A stretch of DNA of 64,000 nucleotides from DASZBX01 sp035943635 (lineage in GTDB: Bacteria > Actinomycetota > Actinomycetes > Streptomycetales > Catenulisporaceae): the NCBI GenBank assembly GCA_035943635.1, contig DASZBX010000013.1, positions 30,514 to 94,513 of the forward strand. Direction: 5' to 3'. Of the stretch, positions 1 to 8,001 are shown one piece after another. Below the pieces are notes generated by a model. It was given only the letters and a program-made list of their open reading frames with translations. It had not been told where the DNA came from and did no database searches. Numbering within the stretch: position 1 is the stretch's first letter; every line of letters begins with the position of its first letter. The translations under genes and the position numbers were made by a program.

Positions 1-1157
1 CGCCAGCTGATCTTCTGCGGGCTCACGTGCGAGAAGTCGAAGGCCGGGGAGATGAAGTTGGCCACGATGTTGATGCCCACGGTCGCGATCACGAAGGTCA
101 CGCCGCCGAGCAGGATCGCGAAGGTGCTGTCGATCTTCTGCACGGTCTGGATCGGGTCGGTGATCAGCTGCCCGTACACCGGCACCGTCGCGGCGGCGGT
201 CAGCACGGTCAGCAGCGAGAACATGATGAAGTTGATCGGCAGGCCGAGGAAGTTGCCCTTCTTGACCGAGGAGTACTTCTTCGCGTACCGGGAGAAGTCG
301 CCGAAGTTGAGCATCGGCCCGGAGAAGTAGGCGACCACCGCGGCCGTCGCACCGCACAGCGTCCAGACGAGGGTCCAGCCGGTCAGGTGCTTGTTGGACA
401 GGTTCAGGTTGATGTGGAAGTGCGCCTTGGACAGCATGTAGAGGCACAGCACGAGCATCACGACGTAGACCGCGGGACCGGCCAGGTCGATGAACTTGCG
501 GATGGTGTCCATGCCGCGCCAGAACAGGGCCGCCTGCAGGACCCACAGGATCGCGTAGCTGAGGTAGCCGAGGTAGGACAGGCCGAGCAGGCCGTGCTGG
601 TGCACGTCCGCGTAGGGCGCGAGACCGGGCCAGAGTTTGAGGAACACGATGTTGAGCGATTCGGCCGCGAGGAACGTCTGCACGCCGTACCAGGCCACGG
701 CGATCAGTCCACGGATGATCGCGGGAATGTTGGCGCCCAGCACGCCGAACGACGCCCGGCTGGTGACCGGGTACGGCACGCCGGCCTGCTGGCTGGGCTT
801 GGCCACCAGGTTGCAGAAGAACTGCACGATCACGATCCCGGCGATCAGGCAGATGAACACCTGCCAGCTGGTCAGGCCCAGCGCGAACAGGCTGCCGGCG
901 GTGATGTACCCGCCGACGCTGTGCACGTCGGACATCCAGAACGCGAAGATGTTGTACGTGCCCCAGGGCTGTTCCTTCAGCGGCGCGAGGTCCTCGTTGG
1001 TCAGCCGCGGGTCGTAGTCCGGCTTGATCGCGCCCTGGCCCGGCGGATACCCGGCCGCCTCGACCAGATCGCCGTGCCCGGCCGGGGCGCTCGTCGGCGC
1101 GAGCACCGCGCCTGACACCTCACTCGCCATGTTCGTCATGCCTTGCGTATCTGTCAT
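1..1157 (-). CDS. NCS1-family nucleobase/allantoin-type permease (3' truncated by window edge)
   Basis: Reading frame entering from the left edge, with ATG at 1157 preceded by GAGGAG at 1165-1170 (7-nt spacer). About 385 residues are visible. The N-terminal part reads GTYNIFAFWMSDVHSVGGY, then a series of hydrophobic helices and YPVTSRASFGVLGAN, the pattern of the cytosine/uracil/allantoin/thiamine (NCS1) permeases, followed by SGPMLNFGDFSRYAKKY. Family members are about 480-500 aa with 12 helices, so the last few helices are missing here. It should import a nucleobase or hydantoin-like compound by cation symport; the substrate cannot be told from sequence. It follows a GntR regulator on the same strand, so regulation by it is likely (inference). 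Confidence 0.88.
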   Translation of the reverse strand, partial: MTDTQGMTNMASEVSGAVLAPTSAPAGHGDLVEAAGYPPGQGAIKPDYDPRLTNEDLAPLKEQPWGTYNIFAFWMSDVHSVGGYITAGSLFALGLTSWQVFICLIAGIVIVQFFCNLVAKPSQQAGVPYPVTSRASFGVLGANIPAIIRGLIAVAWYGVQTFLAAESLNIVFLKLWPGLAPYADVHQHGLLGLSYLGYLSYAILWVLQAALFWRGMDTIRKFIDLAGPAVYVVMLVLCLYMLSKAHFHINLNLSNKHLTGWTLVWTLCGATAAVVAYFSGPMLNFGDFSRYAKKYSSVKKGNFLGLPINFIMFSLLTVLTAAATVPVYGQLITDPIQTVQKIDSTFAILLGGVTFVIATVGINIVANFISPAFDFSHVSPQKISW

Positions 1158-1259
1158 GTCCGCACTCCTCACAGAGGCTCGCTCGTGAAGCGGGACGTTG
1201 CCGGCCCACTCGTTCTGACCTCGAAGGTAGGAACATGACGTTGCGTGGCGATGACGGCA

Positions 1260-1283
1260 CGGATATATCCGCCGATATATTCG
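1260..1283. promoter_or_regulatory. Candidate GntR operator upstream of the permease
   Basis: CGGATATATCCG (1260-1271) is a perfect 12-bp palindrome, immediately followed by the near copy CCGATATATTCG (1272-1283). Both are AT-centred in GC-rich DNA. They sit between the GntR gene stop and the permease start, about 100 bp before the permease ATG. FCD-type GntR proteins usually bind short AT-centred palindromes of this kind; the assignment to the adjacent regulator is inference. Confidence 0.4.
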
Positions 1284-1985
1284 TCAGGCCCGCAGCGCAG
1301 TGGTCGGCAGCGCCGCAACGACCTCCTGCAGTCGCCGATAGTGCTGCGAGGACGCCGAGAGCAGCGATGACGCGTCCCGGGCGTGGAAGGCCGAGACCAT
1401 CAACTGGTGGTCCTCGTGCAGGCAGAGGGTCATGTCGCGAGAGACGTGCGACATCGGCTGCTGCGGTTCGGTGAGGTTCCACGCCGACTCGAACATGCCC
1501 AGCAGCCGCTTCATCCGGCACGGGCCGGTCAGGGCGAGGTGGAAGCGCCGACTCTCCCGGTGGTGCCCGCGCGCATCGTGGTCGTCGATCGCCTGGGTCA
1601 GCGCCTCGTACGCCGCGACCACCTGCGCGTCGTCGGCGGCGGTGGCGGTGCGCACAGCGGCGCCGAGCGCGGCGTTCTCCAGCGCCTCGCGCACGAGGTA
1701 GAGCTCGGCCAGCTCGGTCCGGGTCAGCTGCGCGACCGTGTACCCGGCGCGCGGCTCGTGGTCGACCAGGCCCTCGCCGATCAGGGTCTTGAGGGCCTCC
1801 CGGACCGGGATCCGGCTGACGGTGAAGCGTTGCGCGACGTCGTCGACGATGATCGGCGCCCCGGGCGGCGCGTGCCCGGCCAGGATGATGGAACGCAGCT
1901 CGTCCAGGATCACCTCGTGCACGGTGCCCGGGTGATCGATCGCGAGCTGCCACACCCACGCGGCGACGGGCCTATGTCTGCTCAT
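1284..1985 (-). CDS. GntR-family (FCD/FadR subfamily) transcriptional regulator
   Basis: 233 aa. The N-terminal winged helix-turn-helix (about residues 20-90) carries the typical GntR segment VSRIPVREALKTLIGEGLV and the wing DHEPRAGYTV. Residues about 95-220 form an all-helical FCD ligand-binding domain (ELAELYLVREALENAA, later RRFHLALTG and EDHQLMVSAFHARD, the His/Asp positions that hold the metal or carboxylate ligand in this subfamily). It lies directly upstream of, and on the same strand as, the NCS1 permease, with a double AT-centred palindrome in the gap. A local regulator of uptake of a nucleobase, hydantoin or related compound is the simplest reading. Confidence 0.88.
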   Translation of the reverse strand: MSRHRPVAAWVWQLAIDHPGTVHEVILDELRSIILAGHAPPGAPIIVDDVAQRFTVSRIPVREALKTLIGEGLVDHEPRAGYTVAQLTRTELAELYLVREALENAALGAAVRTATAADDAQVVAAYEALTQAIDDHDARGHHRESRRFHLALTGPCRMKRLLGMFESAWNLTEPQQPMSHVSRDMTLCLHEDHQLMVSAFHARDASSLLSASSQHYRRLQEVVAALPTTALRA

Positions 1986-2101
1986 CGACCGGAAGCTAGC
2001 GCAGCTTTGTTTCCACCCGGAGACGCGCGCATGGCGAGGCGGGACACATCGCCTTCAGCCCGCGAACCGCCAGCCGCATGTGCCAGACCGGCCGAAAGAG
2101 C

Positions 2102-2320
2102 GCACTCGCGCGTACTTGCCCAGCGGAAACACACCCGCCATGGCAGCTGTATGGTTCGCCTAACTACTGCGGCAGTCAAGGGGCCCGCGCGGCCCCCGCC
2201 GCACAACTCGGCCCGACACCACAGACCCCACACCACCAACGCCAGCCGAACCCGGCCCACGGACCGTGGGTCCTTGGGGGTTCCGGGCCCGCCGGAGGCA
2301 CAGCATTAAACGCACCCTGA
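2102..2320. repeat. Dispersed palindromic repeat, copy A (short form)
   Basis: The 383-bp gap 1986-2368 holds no gene but a copy of a repeat family. It contains the inner motif (ATGGTTCGCC followed by ACTGCGGCAG, 2151-2175) and the outer end motif (TCCTTGG, then CCGGGCCCGCCGGAGGCACAGC, then TAAACG, ending TGA at 2320). The same motifs in the same order occur at 53585-53946 and, inverted, in the left parts of the copies at 11306 and 53040. Copy A lacks the internal long palindrome present in the others, so it looks like an unfilled or deleted version. No open frame is conserved between copies. Confidence 0.6.
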
Positions 2321-2368
2321 CACGGCGACGCAACCACCCACACATCCACAACAGAACAAACCCACCAG

Positions 2369-2998
2369 CTACGACGAAGACACAGAAACCGAAACAGTCA
2401 CAGACTCAAACTCGGCCCCAGACTCCGCCCCAGCCCCCGAAACCCTCCCCGACTCCCCGCTGCTCGCCACCATGAGCAACAACGGCAGCCGATGCAACGA
2501 AGGCGGATCACCAGGCAACCCCAACTGCCGCCAATGCAGCAACGCAGTAACCCGAAGCAAAGTCCGAGCCCAAAGCCCCAAAAACACCGCCAGCGGAAGC
2601 TCAATCAACACCGCCGAAGCGATACTGACCCGCACATCAGGCGTGCCCCAATCCAACGCGATATCAAACCACGCATCACACACCAACAACGTAGCCGACA
2701 CCGTAGCCAACGGAATCGCGGCCTGCCGCCGCAGCAACGCACACAGTGCAGTCGCGCCGAGCGCCGCCAAAAGCAGCACATCGAACCCGACCCATGCAGC
2801 AGACCAAGCCTTGGCGTGGTAACCGCTCGGCATAGAGATCGCGAGATACACGATCCACGGTATGAGCGCCACGCAGCAGAATGCGAGCAGCGCCAGCGTA
2901 CGTGCCCGCCGCCGCGACACTCGTTCCGGCCGCAGGCCCAGTTCCCGGGCGACCTCCAGCAGTTCGACGGACTTGGGGTTGTTGTACTGCCGACTCAT
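2369..2998 (-). CDS. Hypothetical membrane protein
   Basis: 209 aa. A short basic N-terminus (SVELLEVARELGLRPERVSRRRAR) precedes four hydrophobic stretches at about residues 32-55, 67-90, 94-115 and 125-145. The tail is Ser/Val-rich (about 180-209) and low in complexity. The protein family is not recognised. It is a single gene between repeat copy A and the end of the MFS exporter gene. The preference for G/C at third codon positions supports coding, but the last 30 codons are repetitive and the true 3' end might differ. Confidence 0.55.
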   Translation of the reverse strand: MSRQYNNPKSVELLEVARELGLRPERVSRRRARTLALLAFCCVALIPWIVYLAISMPSGYHAKAWSAAWVGFDVLLLAALGATALCALLRRQAAIPLATVSATLLVCDAWFDIALDWGTPDVRVSIASAVLIELPLAVFLGLWARTLLRVTALLHWRQLGLPGDPPSLHRLPLLLMVASSGESGRVSGAGAESGAEFESVTVSVSVSSS

Positions 2999-3187
2999 TG
3001 GATACCTCCCGGATTTTTAATGCGCGACATACGACATACGACATGCAGAGCAAGGCATAACGCTGCCCACACGAAGAGCCGGGCAGCCCGGACCCACGAA
3101 TCCACGGGCCCAGGCAACCCGACCAACCAACCTCAATCCACTTCAGATCAGCCCAACCCAGCTCAGCCAATCCCGACTCAACCCACC

Positions 3188-4726
3188 TCAGTGAGCAAAA
3201 ACCGGCACAACGTCCTCGCTGCTCTCCGCACCGCCGCCACCGCTGGCGCTACCACCGCCACTGCCATGCTGCCCAACCTGCGGACGAGAGTTGATCAGCA
3301 GCCCGGCAACAACCGCAGCCAGCGTAAGCAACCCGGCAGCGCACCAGAAGGCGATAGAGAACCCATGCACCATGGCCTGAGCCTTCAACAGATCCCCACC
3401 AGCCGCCGAGGTGACCCCCGCGCGGTGCGCGGTGACGTAGTTGGCCGTGGCACTGTTGGCGATCGTGCTCAGCAGCGACGTACCGATAGCACCACCAACC
3501 TGCTGCGACGTACTCACCATCGCCGAGGCGACACCCGCATCCTGCGGCTTGACGCCCAGGGTGGCCAGGTTCATGGCCGGCATGAACACCAGGCCCATAC
3601 CCAGACCCAGCATGAACAGCGCAGGCAGAACCAAAGTCGCGTAAGAACCATCAACCTTGATATGGGCCAGCATCACCATCGCAGTAGCCGCAATCAGCCC
3701 ACCCGGGACCATCAGGAACCGCGCCGGAACCTTCGGCAGCAGCCGCACGGCGATCTGGGTCGCGCCGAGCATCATACCCACGACCATCGGCAGGAACGCC
3801 AGACCGCTGACGAACGGCGTGTACCCCAGCACCACCTGCAAGTAGAACGTCAGGAACAGGAACGCACCGAACATACCGACCACCGAGATCCCGATGGTCA
3901 AGTACGCGCCGCCGCGGTTGCGGTCGGTCACCACGCGCAGCGGCAGCAGCGGGGCCTGGCTGCGGGCCTGGGCCACCGCGAACACCACCAGCAGCACGAC
4001 CGACGCCGCGAGGAACCCGAGCGTGGCCGTCGAGCCCCAACCGTCGGACTCAGCCTTGGAGAAGCCGTAGACCAGGCTGGCCAGGCCGGAGCAGGCGAGC
4101 AGGATGCTCGGCACGGACAGCTTGGCGCTGCGCCGGCTTCCGGCCGGTTCCTTGATCTCGAACACGGCGCCGAACAGCGCGATGACGGCGAAGGCCACGT
4201 TCACGAACAGCGTCCAGCGCCAGTTCGCGTACTCGGTCAGCACGCCGCCGAGGATCAGGCCGATGGCCGCGCCGCCGCCGGAGATGGCGCCGTAGATGCC
4301 GAACGCCTTGGCGCGCTCCTTGGACTGGGTGAACATCACCGTCAGCAGCGACAGCGCCGCCGGGGCGAGGATCGCGCCGAACGCGCCCTGCAGAGCCCGT
4401 GCGCCGAGCAGCATCGTCGTGTTGACGGCCGCGCCGCCCAGGGCCGAGGCGCCGGCGAAGCCGACCAGGCCGATCATGAAGGCGCGCCGGCGGCCCCAGC
4501 GGTCGGAGATCCGGCCGCCGAACAGCAGCAGCCCGCCGAAGGCCAGGGCGTACGCGGTGACCACCCATTGCCGGTTCGCGTCGGAGATGCCCAGGTCGCG
4601 CTGCGCGGACGGGAGGGCGATGTTGACGATGGTGCCGTCGAGGACGACCATCAGCTGCGCGAGCGCGATGAACGCCAGCGCTCGCCACCGCCTCGGGTCG
4701 AGTGTCTGTGTCGTGGAGTCAGTCAT
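3188..4726 (-). CDS. MFS multidrug exporter, DHA2 (EmrB/QacA-like, 14 TM)
   Basis: 512 aa from the ATG at 4726 (MTDSTTQTLDPRRWRALA), preferred over the 21-codon-longer start because AAGG precedes it and homologues begin at this Met. TM1 contains LAQLMVVLDGTIVNIALPS, the DHA2 signature. The loop GGRISDRWGRRRAF is MFS motif A, and PAALSLLTVMF precedes the motif C region. The length and helix number fit 14-TM drug:proton antiporters. It follows a TetR gene on the same strand with an 80-bp gap and is probably cotranscribed and repressed by it. The IS66 insertion upstream of tetR should affect expression of both (see the insertion entry). Confidence 0.9.
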   Translation of the reverse strand: MTDSTTQTLDPRRWRALAFIALAQLMVVLDGTIVNIALPSAQRDLGISDANRQWVVTAYALAFGGLLLFGGRISDRWGRRRAFMIGLVGFAGASALGGAAVNTTMLLGARALQGAFGAILAPAALSLLTVMFTQSKERAKAFGIYGAISGGGAAIGLILGGVLTEYANWRWTLFVNVAFAVIALFGAVFEIKEPAGSRRSAKLSVPSILLACSGLASLVYGFSKAESDGWGSTATLGFLAASVVLLVVFAVAQARSQAPLLPLRVVTDRNRGGAYLTIGISVVGMFGAFLFLTFYLQVVLGYTPFVSGLAFLPMVVGMMLGATQIAVRLLPKVPARFLMVPGGLIAATAMVMLAHIKVDGSYATLVLPALFMLGLGMGLVFMPAMNLATLGVKPQDAGVASAMVSTSQQVGGAIGTSLLSTIANSATANYVTAHRAGVTSAAGGDLLKAQAMVHGFSIAFWCAAGLLTLAAVVAGLLINSRPQVGQHGSGGGSASGGGGAESSEDVVPVFAH

Positions 4727-4805
4727 GGCGTGGTCAGCCTTGTCCGTGTGTCTGTGGGCGAGTGGATCGAGGGGGATGGTCGGCCGCAACGCTGGGGCCG
4801 GGAGA

Positions 4806-5483
4806 TCAACCAGAGACGGCGGCCGCCGAGAACGCCGACGCGGGAGCGGTGGCCAGCGGCATGATGATCTGGTCGATGATGGTGAGGGCGAAGGCCGTGT
4901 CCGGCGGCTGCCCGGTGGTGATCATCCGGTGGAAGGCCATGGACATCAGGATTTTGGCCACCAGAGGGGGGTTCGGGTGCGGCGCGATCTCGCCGCGGTC
5001 CACCGCACGGTCGAAAACGGTGCGGAACACCTGTTCCCGGGGCGCGAGGAAGTTCTGGGCGAACGCGGCGCGCAGGTCGGTGTCGTGCACGAGGGCGGAG
5101 ACCAGTCCGGCCATGATTTCCATCTTGAACTGGTCTTCGACCGGGTCGAAGTGCCGGGCGATGGCCTCCAGGTCCCCGCGCAGCGAACCGGTGTCCGGCT
5201 GCGCGGCCGGCTCCTTCATCCGGCTGACCGCGTCGCTGACCAGGTCGGCCTTGTCCGACCAGCGGCGGTACACGGTCGCCTTGCCCGCCCCGGCCCGGGT
5301 GGCCACGGCGTCGACGGTGAGCCGGTCGTAGCCGACCTCGGTCAGCACCTCGAGCGCGGCCCGGCACAGGTCCGCGTCGCGGGACGCGTCCCGCTTGCGG
5401 CCCGGGGCCCGGCAGTCGTCGGACTCTGCGGGCCGCAACGCCCGGCTGGACGGAATCGGCTGGGGCTGGGTCGGCTGGCTCAT
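4806..5483 (-). CDS. TetR-family regulator of the adjacent MFS exporter
   Basis: 225 aa. After a 30-residue polar tail the DNA-binding domain reads CRAALEVLTEVGYDRLTVDAVA, then AGKATVYRRWSDKADLV, the canonical TetR helix-turn-helix. The remainder is helical, with the C-terminal TetR_C-like segment LVSALVHDTDLRAAFAQNFLAPRE that is common in regulators of DHA2 pumps. The ATG at 5483 lies only 24 bp from the left end of an IS66-family insertion, so the native promoter no longer adjoins the gene. The likely operator is now at 7145-7172, on the far side of the insertion. Confidence 0.88.
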   Translation of the reverse strand: MSQPTQPQPIPSSRALRPAESDDCRAPGRKRDASRDADLCRAALEVLTEVGYDRLTVDAVATRAGAGKATVYRRWSDKADLVSDAVSRMKEPAAQPDTGSLRGDLEAIARHFDPVEDQFKMEIMAGLVSALVHDTDLRAAFAQNFLAPREQVFRTVFDRAVDRGEIAPHPNPPLVAKILMSMAFHRMITTGQPPDTAFALTIIDQIIMPLATAPASAFSAAAVSG

Positions 5484-5507
5484 CGGACGGTTTCACCTCG
5501 TTCGGTG

Positions 5508-7111
5508 GTAACTGGATTGGGTGGGTTTTTGGGCGTGCCGGATTGCCACAGGCCGTCAGTTAGCTGACGGCGTTTGGCTGCGGCATCCAGGGTCGGCCCT
5601 CGGCGGCCTGGATCAGGACATCGAGCGTGCCCATGCCATGCTTTCGGGCAGTGGCGGTGTACGAGCGGATCGCGGCGAACTGCTGGGCGCCGGCCATGGT
5701 CCGCATGCATCCGGAGACCTTGATGCGCAGTTTCGGCATCCTGATCTCGCGCTCGGCCGGGTTGTTGTCAAAGAAGCACAGCTCGGGGTGGTGCGCGTAG
5801 CGCACATAGTCGGCCAGTCGGTCGTGGATGCGTCGGGCCAGGGCGTGGTGCTTGGCTCCCACCGGACCCTGGCGCTCGGCGGTGGCCTCGATCCCGTAGG
5901 CGGCGATGGCCCGCAGTTTCTCGGTGTAGAACCCGAGCGTGTCGACCTCGACGAGCTCACCGGGAACGGTATCCGCCAGCGCCCGGTCCACCGCCTTCTT
6001 CAGCAACAGGACCACGTCGATCGCGGCCTGTGCCCACGCGGTCTGCTCCACAGGGCGCCCGGACTCGGCGACCGCGACCAGTTCACGGACCAGATGGGCG
6101 TTACACAACGCGTGTACCGCCTGGCCATAGGTGTCATACGGCGCCCAGGCGTCATGGACCGCGATCCCGGTGAACCCCGGAAGTACCCCGGCCGCGTCCA
6201 TCGCCTCCCGCCCGCGCCGCCGGTGCACCGTGAACAGGCTGAACCAGGGATTGGAGGCCGAATGCAGCCAGGCCATCGTGCTCGCGGTGCGAAACCCGGT
6301 CTCATCGGCGAACGCCACCGGCCCGGCCGCGACCTGCCCGCGCACCACCTCCAGGAACCCCGACAGCGGCGCGACCACCCGCTTGACCATCAACCCGATC
6401 GTCGAGGCCGCCAAGGTACCCACCCCGAACAGATCCCTGACCGCCTCGGCCGCCCGGGCCCTGGAGAGAAACTGCCCGTGATAGAGGTACACCCCGATGC
6501 CCGTAAGCCTGGGCCCGTACTGCACCGTCTTCGCCGCATACCCCGGAGCGATCCCAGCGCTCACCACCCCGCACCGACACCGGCGCGAGACGATCCGGTG
6601 CTCGGTCACCCGCACCGTCACCGGCGGCAGGTCGACCACCTGACGGCGCTCCACCGCCACCGGCACCCCACCACGCAGACCCAGCCCACAACACGAGCAG
6701 GCCACCGGCCGATGCACCACCACCCGATCGGGATCGTCCACCAGATCCAGACTCACCCCCGGCCCACCCCTCGGCCGCCCCGGCTTGCGCCCGGACGTGC
6801 CACGCAACGACTTCGGAGCCGGTTTCACCAGACCGTCCGAGGACGGCGGCTTCGAACTGTTACGACTATTGGCCCCGATCTGCCGCTTGAGCTCCTCCAC
6901 CTCCCCGCGCAACACCTCGACCAACCCGACCAGTTCCGCGATCGTCGCCGCCGACTCGGCCCGCACCTGCGCAATCTCCGCCCGCAACCCCGCATTGAGC
7001 ACCAACAACTCCTCCATCGAGGACTGCGGTCGCGACGTCACCCGCACGATCATCCACGGCAACTGAAACAGCGTCAAACCCCAACCCCAGCAACCCACCC
7101 AATCCAGTTAC
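5508..7111 (-). mobile_element. Complete IS66-family insertion sequence (1604 bp, 8-bp target duplication)
   Basis: Both ends begin with the same 20 bases, GTAACTGGATTGGGTGGGTT: directly at 5508 and as reverse complement ending at 7111. The element is flanked by GTTCGGTG on both sides (5500-5507 and 7112-7119), an 8-bp duplication, which is the size known for IS66 elements. It carries one transposase gene (tnpC-type) without tnpA/tnpB, like the ISBst12 group. Intact ends, perfect duplication and an uninterrupted gene suggest a recent, possibly active, insertion. It separates the tetR start codon from its upstream regulatory DNA. Confidence 0.93.
5560..7017 (-). CDS. IS66-family transposase (TnpC type)
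   Basis: 485 aa from the ATG at 7017 (MEELLVLNAGLRAEIAQ); an upstream in-frame ATG exists at 7098 but lies close to the inverted repeat. Residues about 1-45 are a coiled coil, followed by GANSRNSSKPPSSDG, the IS66 linker. A Cys-rich zinc segment follows (CSCCGLGL ... RRCRCG), then the DDE domain: Asp in VAFADETGF, Asp in IAVHDAWAPY and Glu in NNPAEREIR, and the C-terminal helix MRTMAGAQQFAAIRSY. All catalytic residues are present and the frame is intact. Confidence 0.95.
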   Translation of the reverse strand: MEELLVLNAGLRAEIAQVRAESAATIAELVGLVEVLRGEVEELKRQIGANSRNSSKPPSSDGLVKPAPKSLRGTSGRKPGRPRGGPGVSLDLVDDPDRVVVHRPVACSCCGLGLRGGVPVAVERRQVVDLPPVTVRVTEHRIVSRRCRCGVVSAGIAPGYAAKTVQYGPRLTGIGVYLYHGQFLSRARAAEAVRDLFGVGTLAASTIGLMVKRVVAPLSGFLEVVRGQVAAGPVAFADETGFRTASTMAWLHSASNPWFSLFTVHRRRGREAMDAAGVLPGFTGIAVHDAWAPYDTYGQAVHALCNAHLVRELVAVAESGRPVEQTAWAQAAIDVVLLLKKAVDRALADTVPGELVEVDTLGFYTEKLRAIAAYGIEATAERQGPVGAKHHALARRIHDRLADYVRYAHHPELCFFDNNPAEREIRMPKLRIKVSGCMRTMAGAQQFAAIRSYTATARKHGMGTLDVLIQAAEGRPWMPQPNAVS

Positions 7112-7144
7112 GTTCGGTGTTCACTCGGCATTGGTGAACGGTTA

Positions 7145-7172
7145 AGTTCCGATACGAATCGGTATCGGAACT
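7145..7172. promoter_or_regulatory. Displaced TetR-type operator (perfect 11-bp inverted repeat)
   Basis: AGTTCCGATAC (7145-7155), six bases, then GTATCGGAACT (7162-7172), perfectly complementary. Removing the IS66 element and one target copy would place this site about 50 bp upstream of the tetR ATG, in a promoter-like position; a related half-site, AGTATCG, follows at 7177-7183. A TetR dimer operator is the natural reading. The insertion has now put it 1.66 kb from the gene it presumably controlled. Confidence 0.6.
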
Positions 7173-7189
7173 AAAGAGTATCGTATTAC

Positions 7190-8001
7190 GAGCCGTGAGC
7201 CAACTCGGAGGGGGAAAAGTAGGGGTTCGGTAGGGGGTTCGTGGGTTCGGCGTGCACCCCGGGTTGGAAACCCGCGTACGTGGGTCGCGCTTTGAGGGAG
7301 GTGGGCGAGCGGGGAAGCCCGTTGCGTGGCGTTGCGCTGAGTGGGCTAGTACATCGATCGTCCGCCATTCGGCTCAATCGAAGCCGGAGAGAATCGGCGA
7401 AAGTGCCGCGACGGAATCCGGTGAGCCTCGTCGGCGAGTTAAGCGGCCGGGCCTGCGGGCTGCATGGCCCGGCCGCACTGCTGACTCCCGCTTTTGCCTG
7501 GCGGTCAGCTCGGAGAGCGCTCTCCGAAGGCAGAGTAAACACCCGTGTTTCGGCCACGTCAAGAGACGATCTCTTCGCGCCGCTGTATCCGCCGGAACCG
7601 GCGAAGTCGGGACGAGAGCTTGGCGATCGGCGCCGACCAGTGTCGATGGGCGCCGGTTGGTGTCTATCAGTGCCAGCAGCTACGGTGGGTCGCTCCCCTG
7701 GGCTGGTGCCATCGGGTTGGCGCAGGCTGGTGAGTGCCCGTTGCAGAGAGCGCTCTCTGCCTTGTCTCAGCGCTAAGAGCCTGATCAGAGGGCATGCCCT
7801 TGCGTGTGGTTACTAGGTGTCATCAATTCATGGCCCTTTGCTCGCCGTAAAGCTGCCGGATCACCCCGGGAATACGCCACCCCACCTTCAGCGTTGCCAG
7901 CGAGCGGACTGCGACTGATCGATCGCGGCGCGTTCACCAGTCCCGGCCGGTTGACCGGACCGCACTGACCGCCGCGGCCACGTCCGGGAGATCCAGACAC
8001 G
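7190..8001. other. Gene-poor 0.8-kb region with several perfect palindromes
   Basis: No frame here shows convincing codon bias or a recognisable protein. Four sequence symmetries stand out. GCGGCCGGGCC/GGCCCGGCCGC (7443-7453 and 7466-7476, 12-nt loop) is a strong hairpin. CGGAGAGCGCTCTCCG (7511-7526) and GCAGAGAGCGCTCTCTGC (7743-7760) are perfect CG-centred palindromes sharing the core AGAGCGCTCT, the style of LacI-family operators. AGGGCATGCCCT (7789-7800) is a fourth. No LacI gene lies nearby. The region may be the 5' control region of the following LLM oxidoreductase gene or the relic of a lost sugar operon. Confidence 0.45.

Noticed and set aside
1120..1959. Long frame overlapping the GntR gene in another phase
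   Set aside because: Arg/Ala/Gly-rich shadow of the real regulator; no domain recognised.
7241..7816. Long open frames on both strands between the IS66 element and the LLM gene
   Set aside because: Arg/Ser-rich translations without family similarity, RBS or codon bias; overlapping frames on both strands are expected in GC-rich non-coding DNA.
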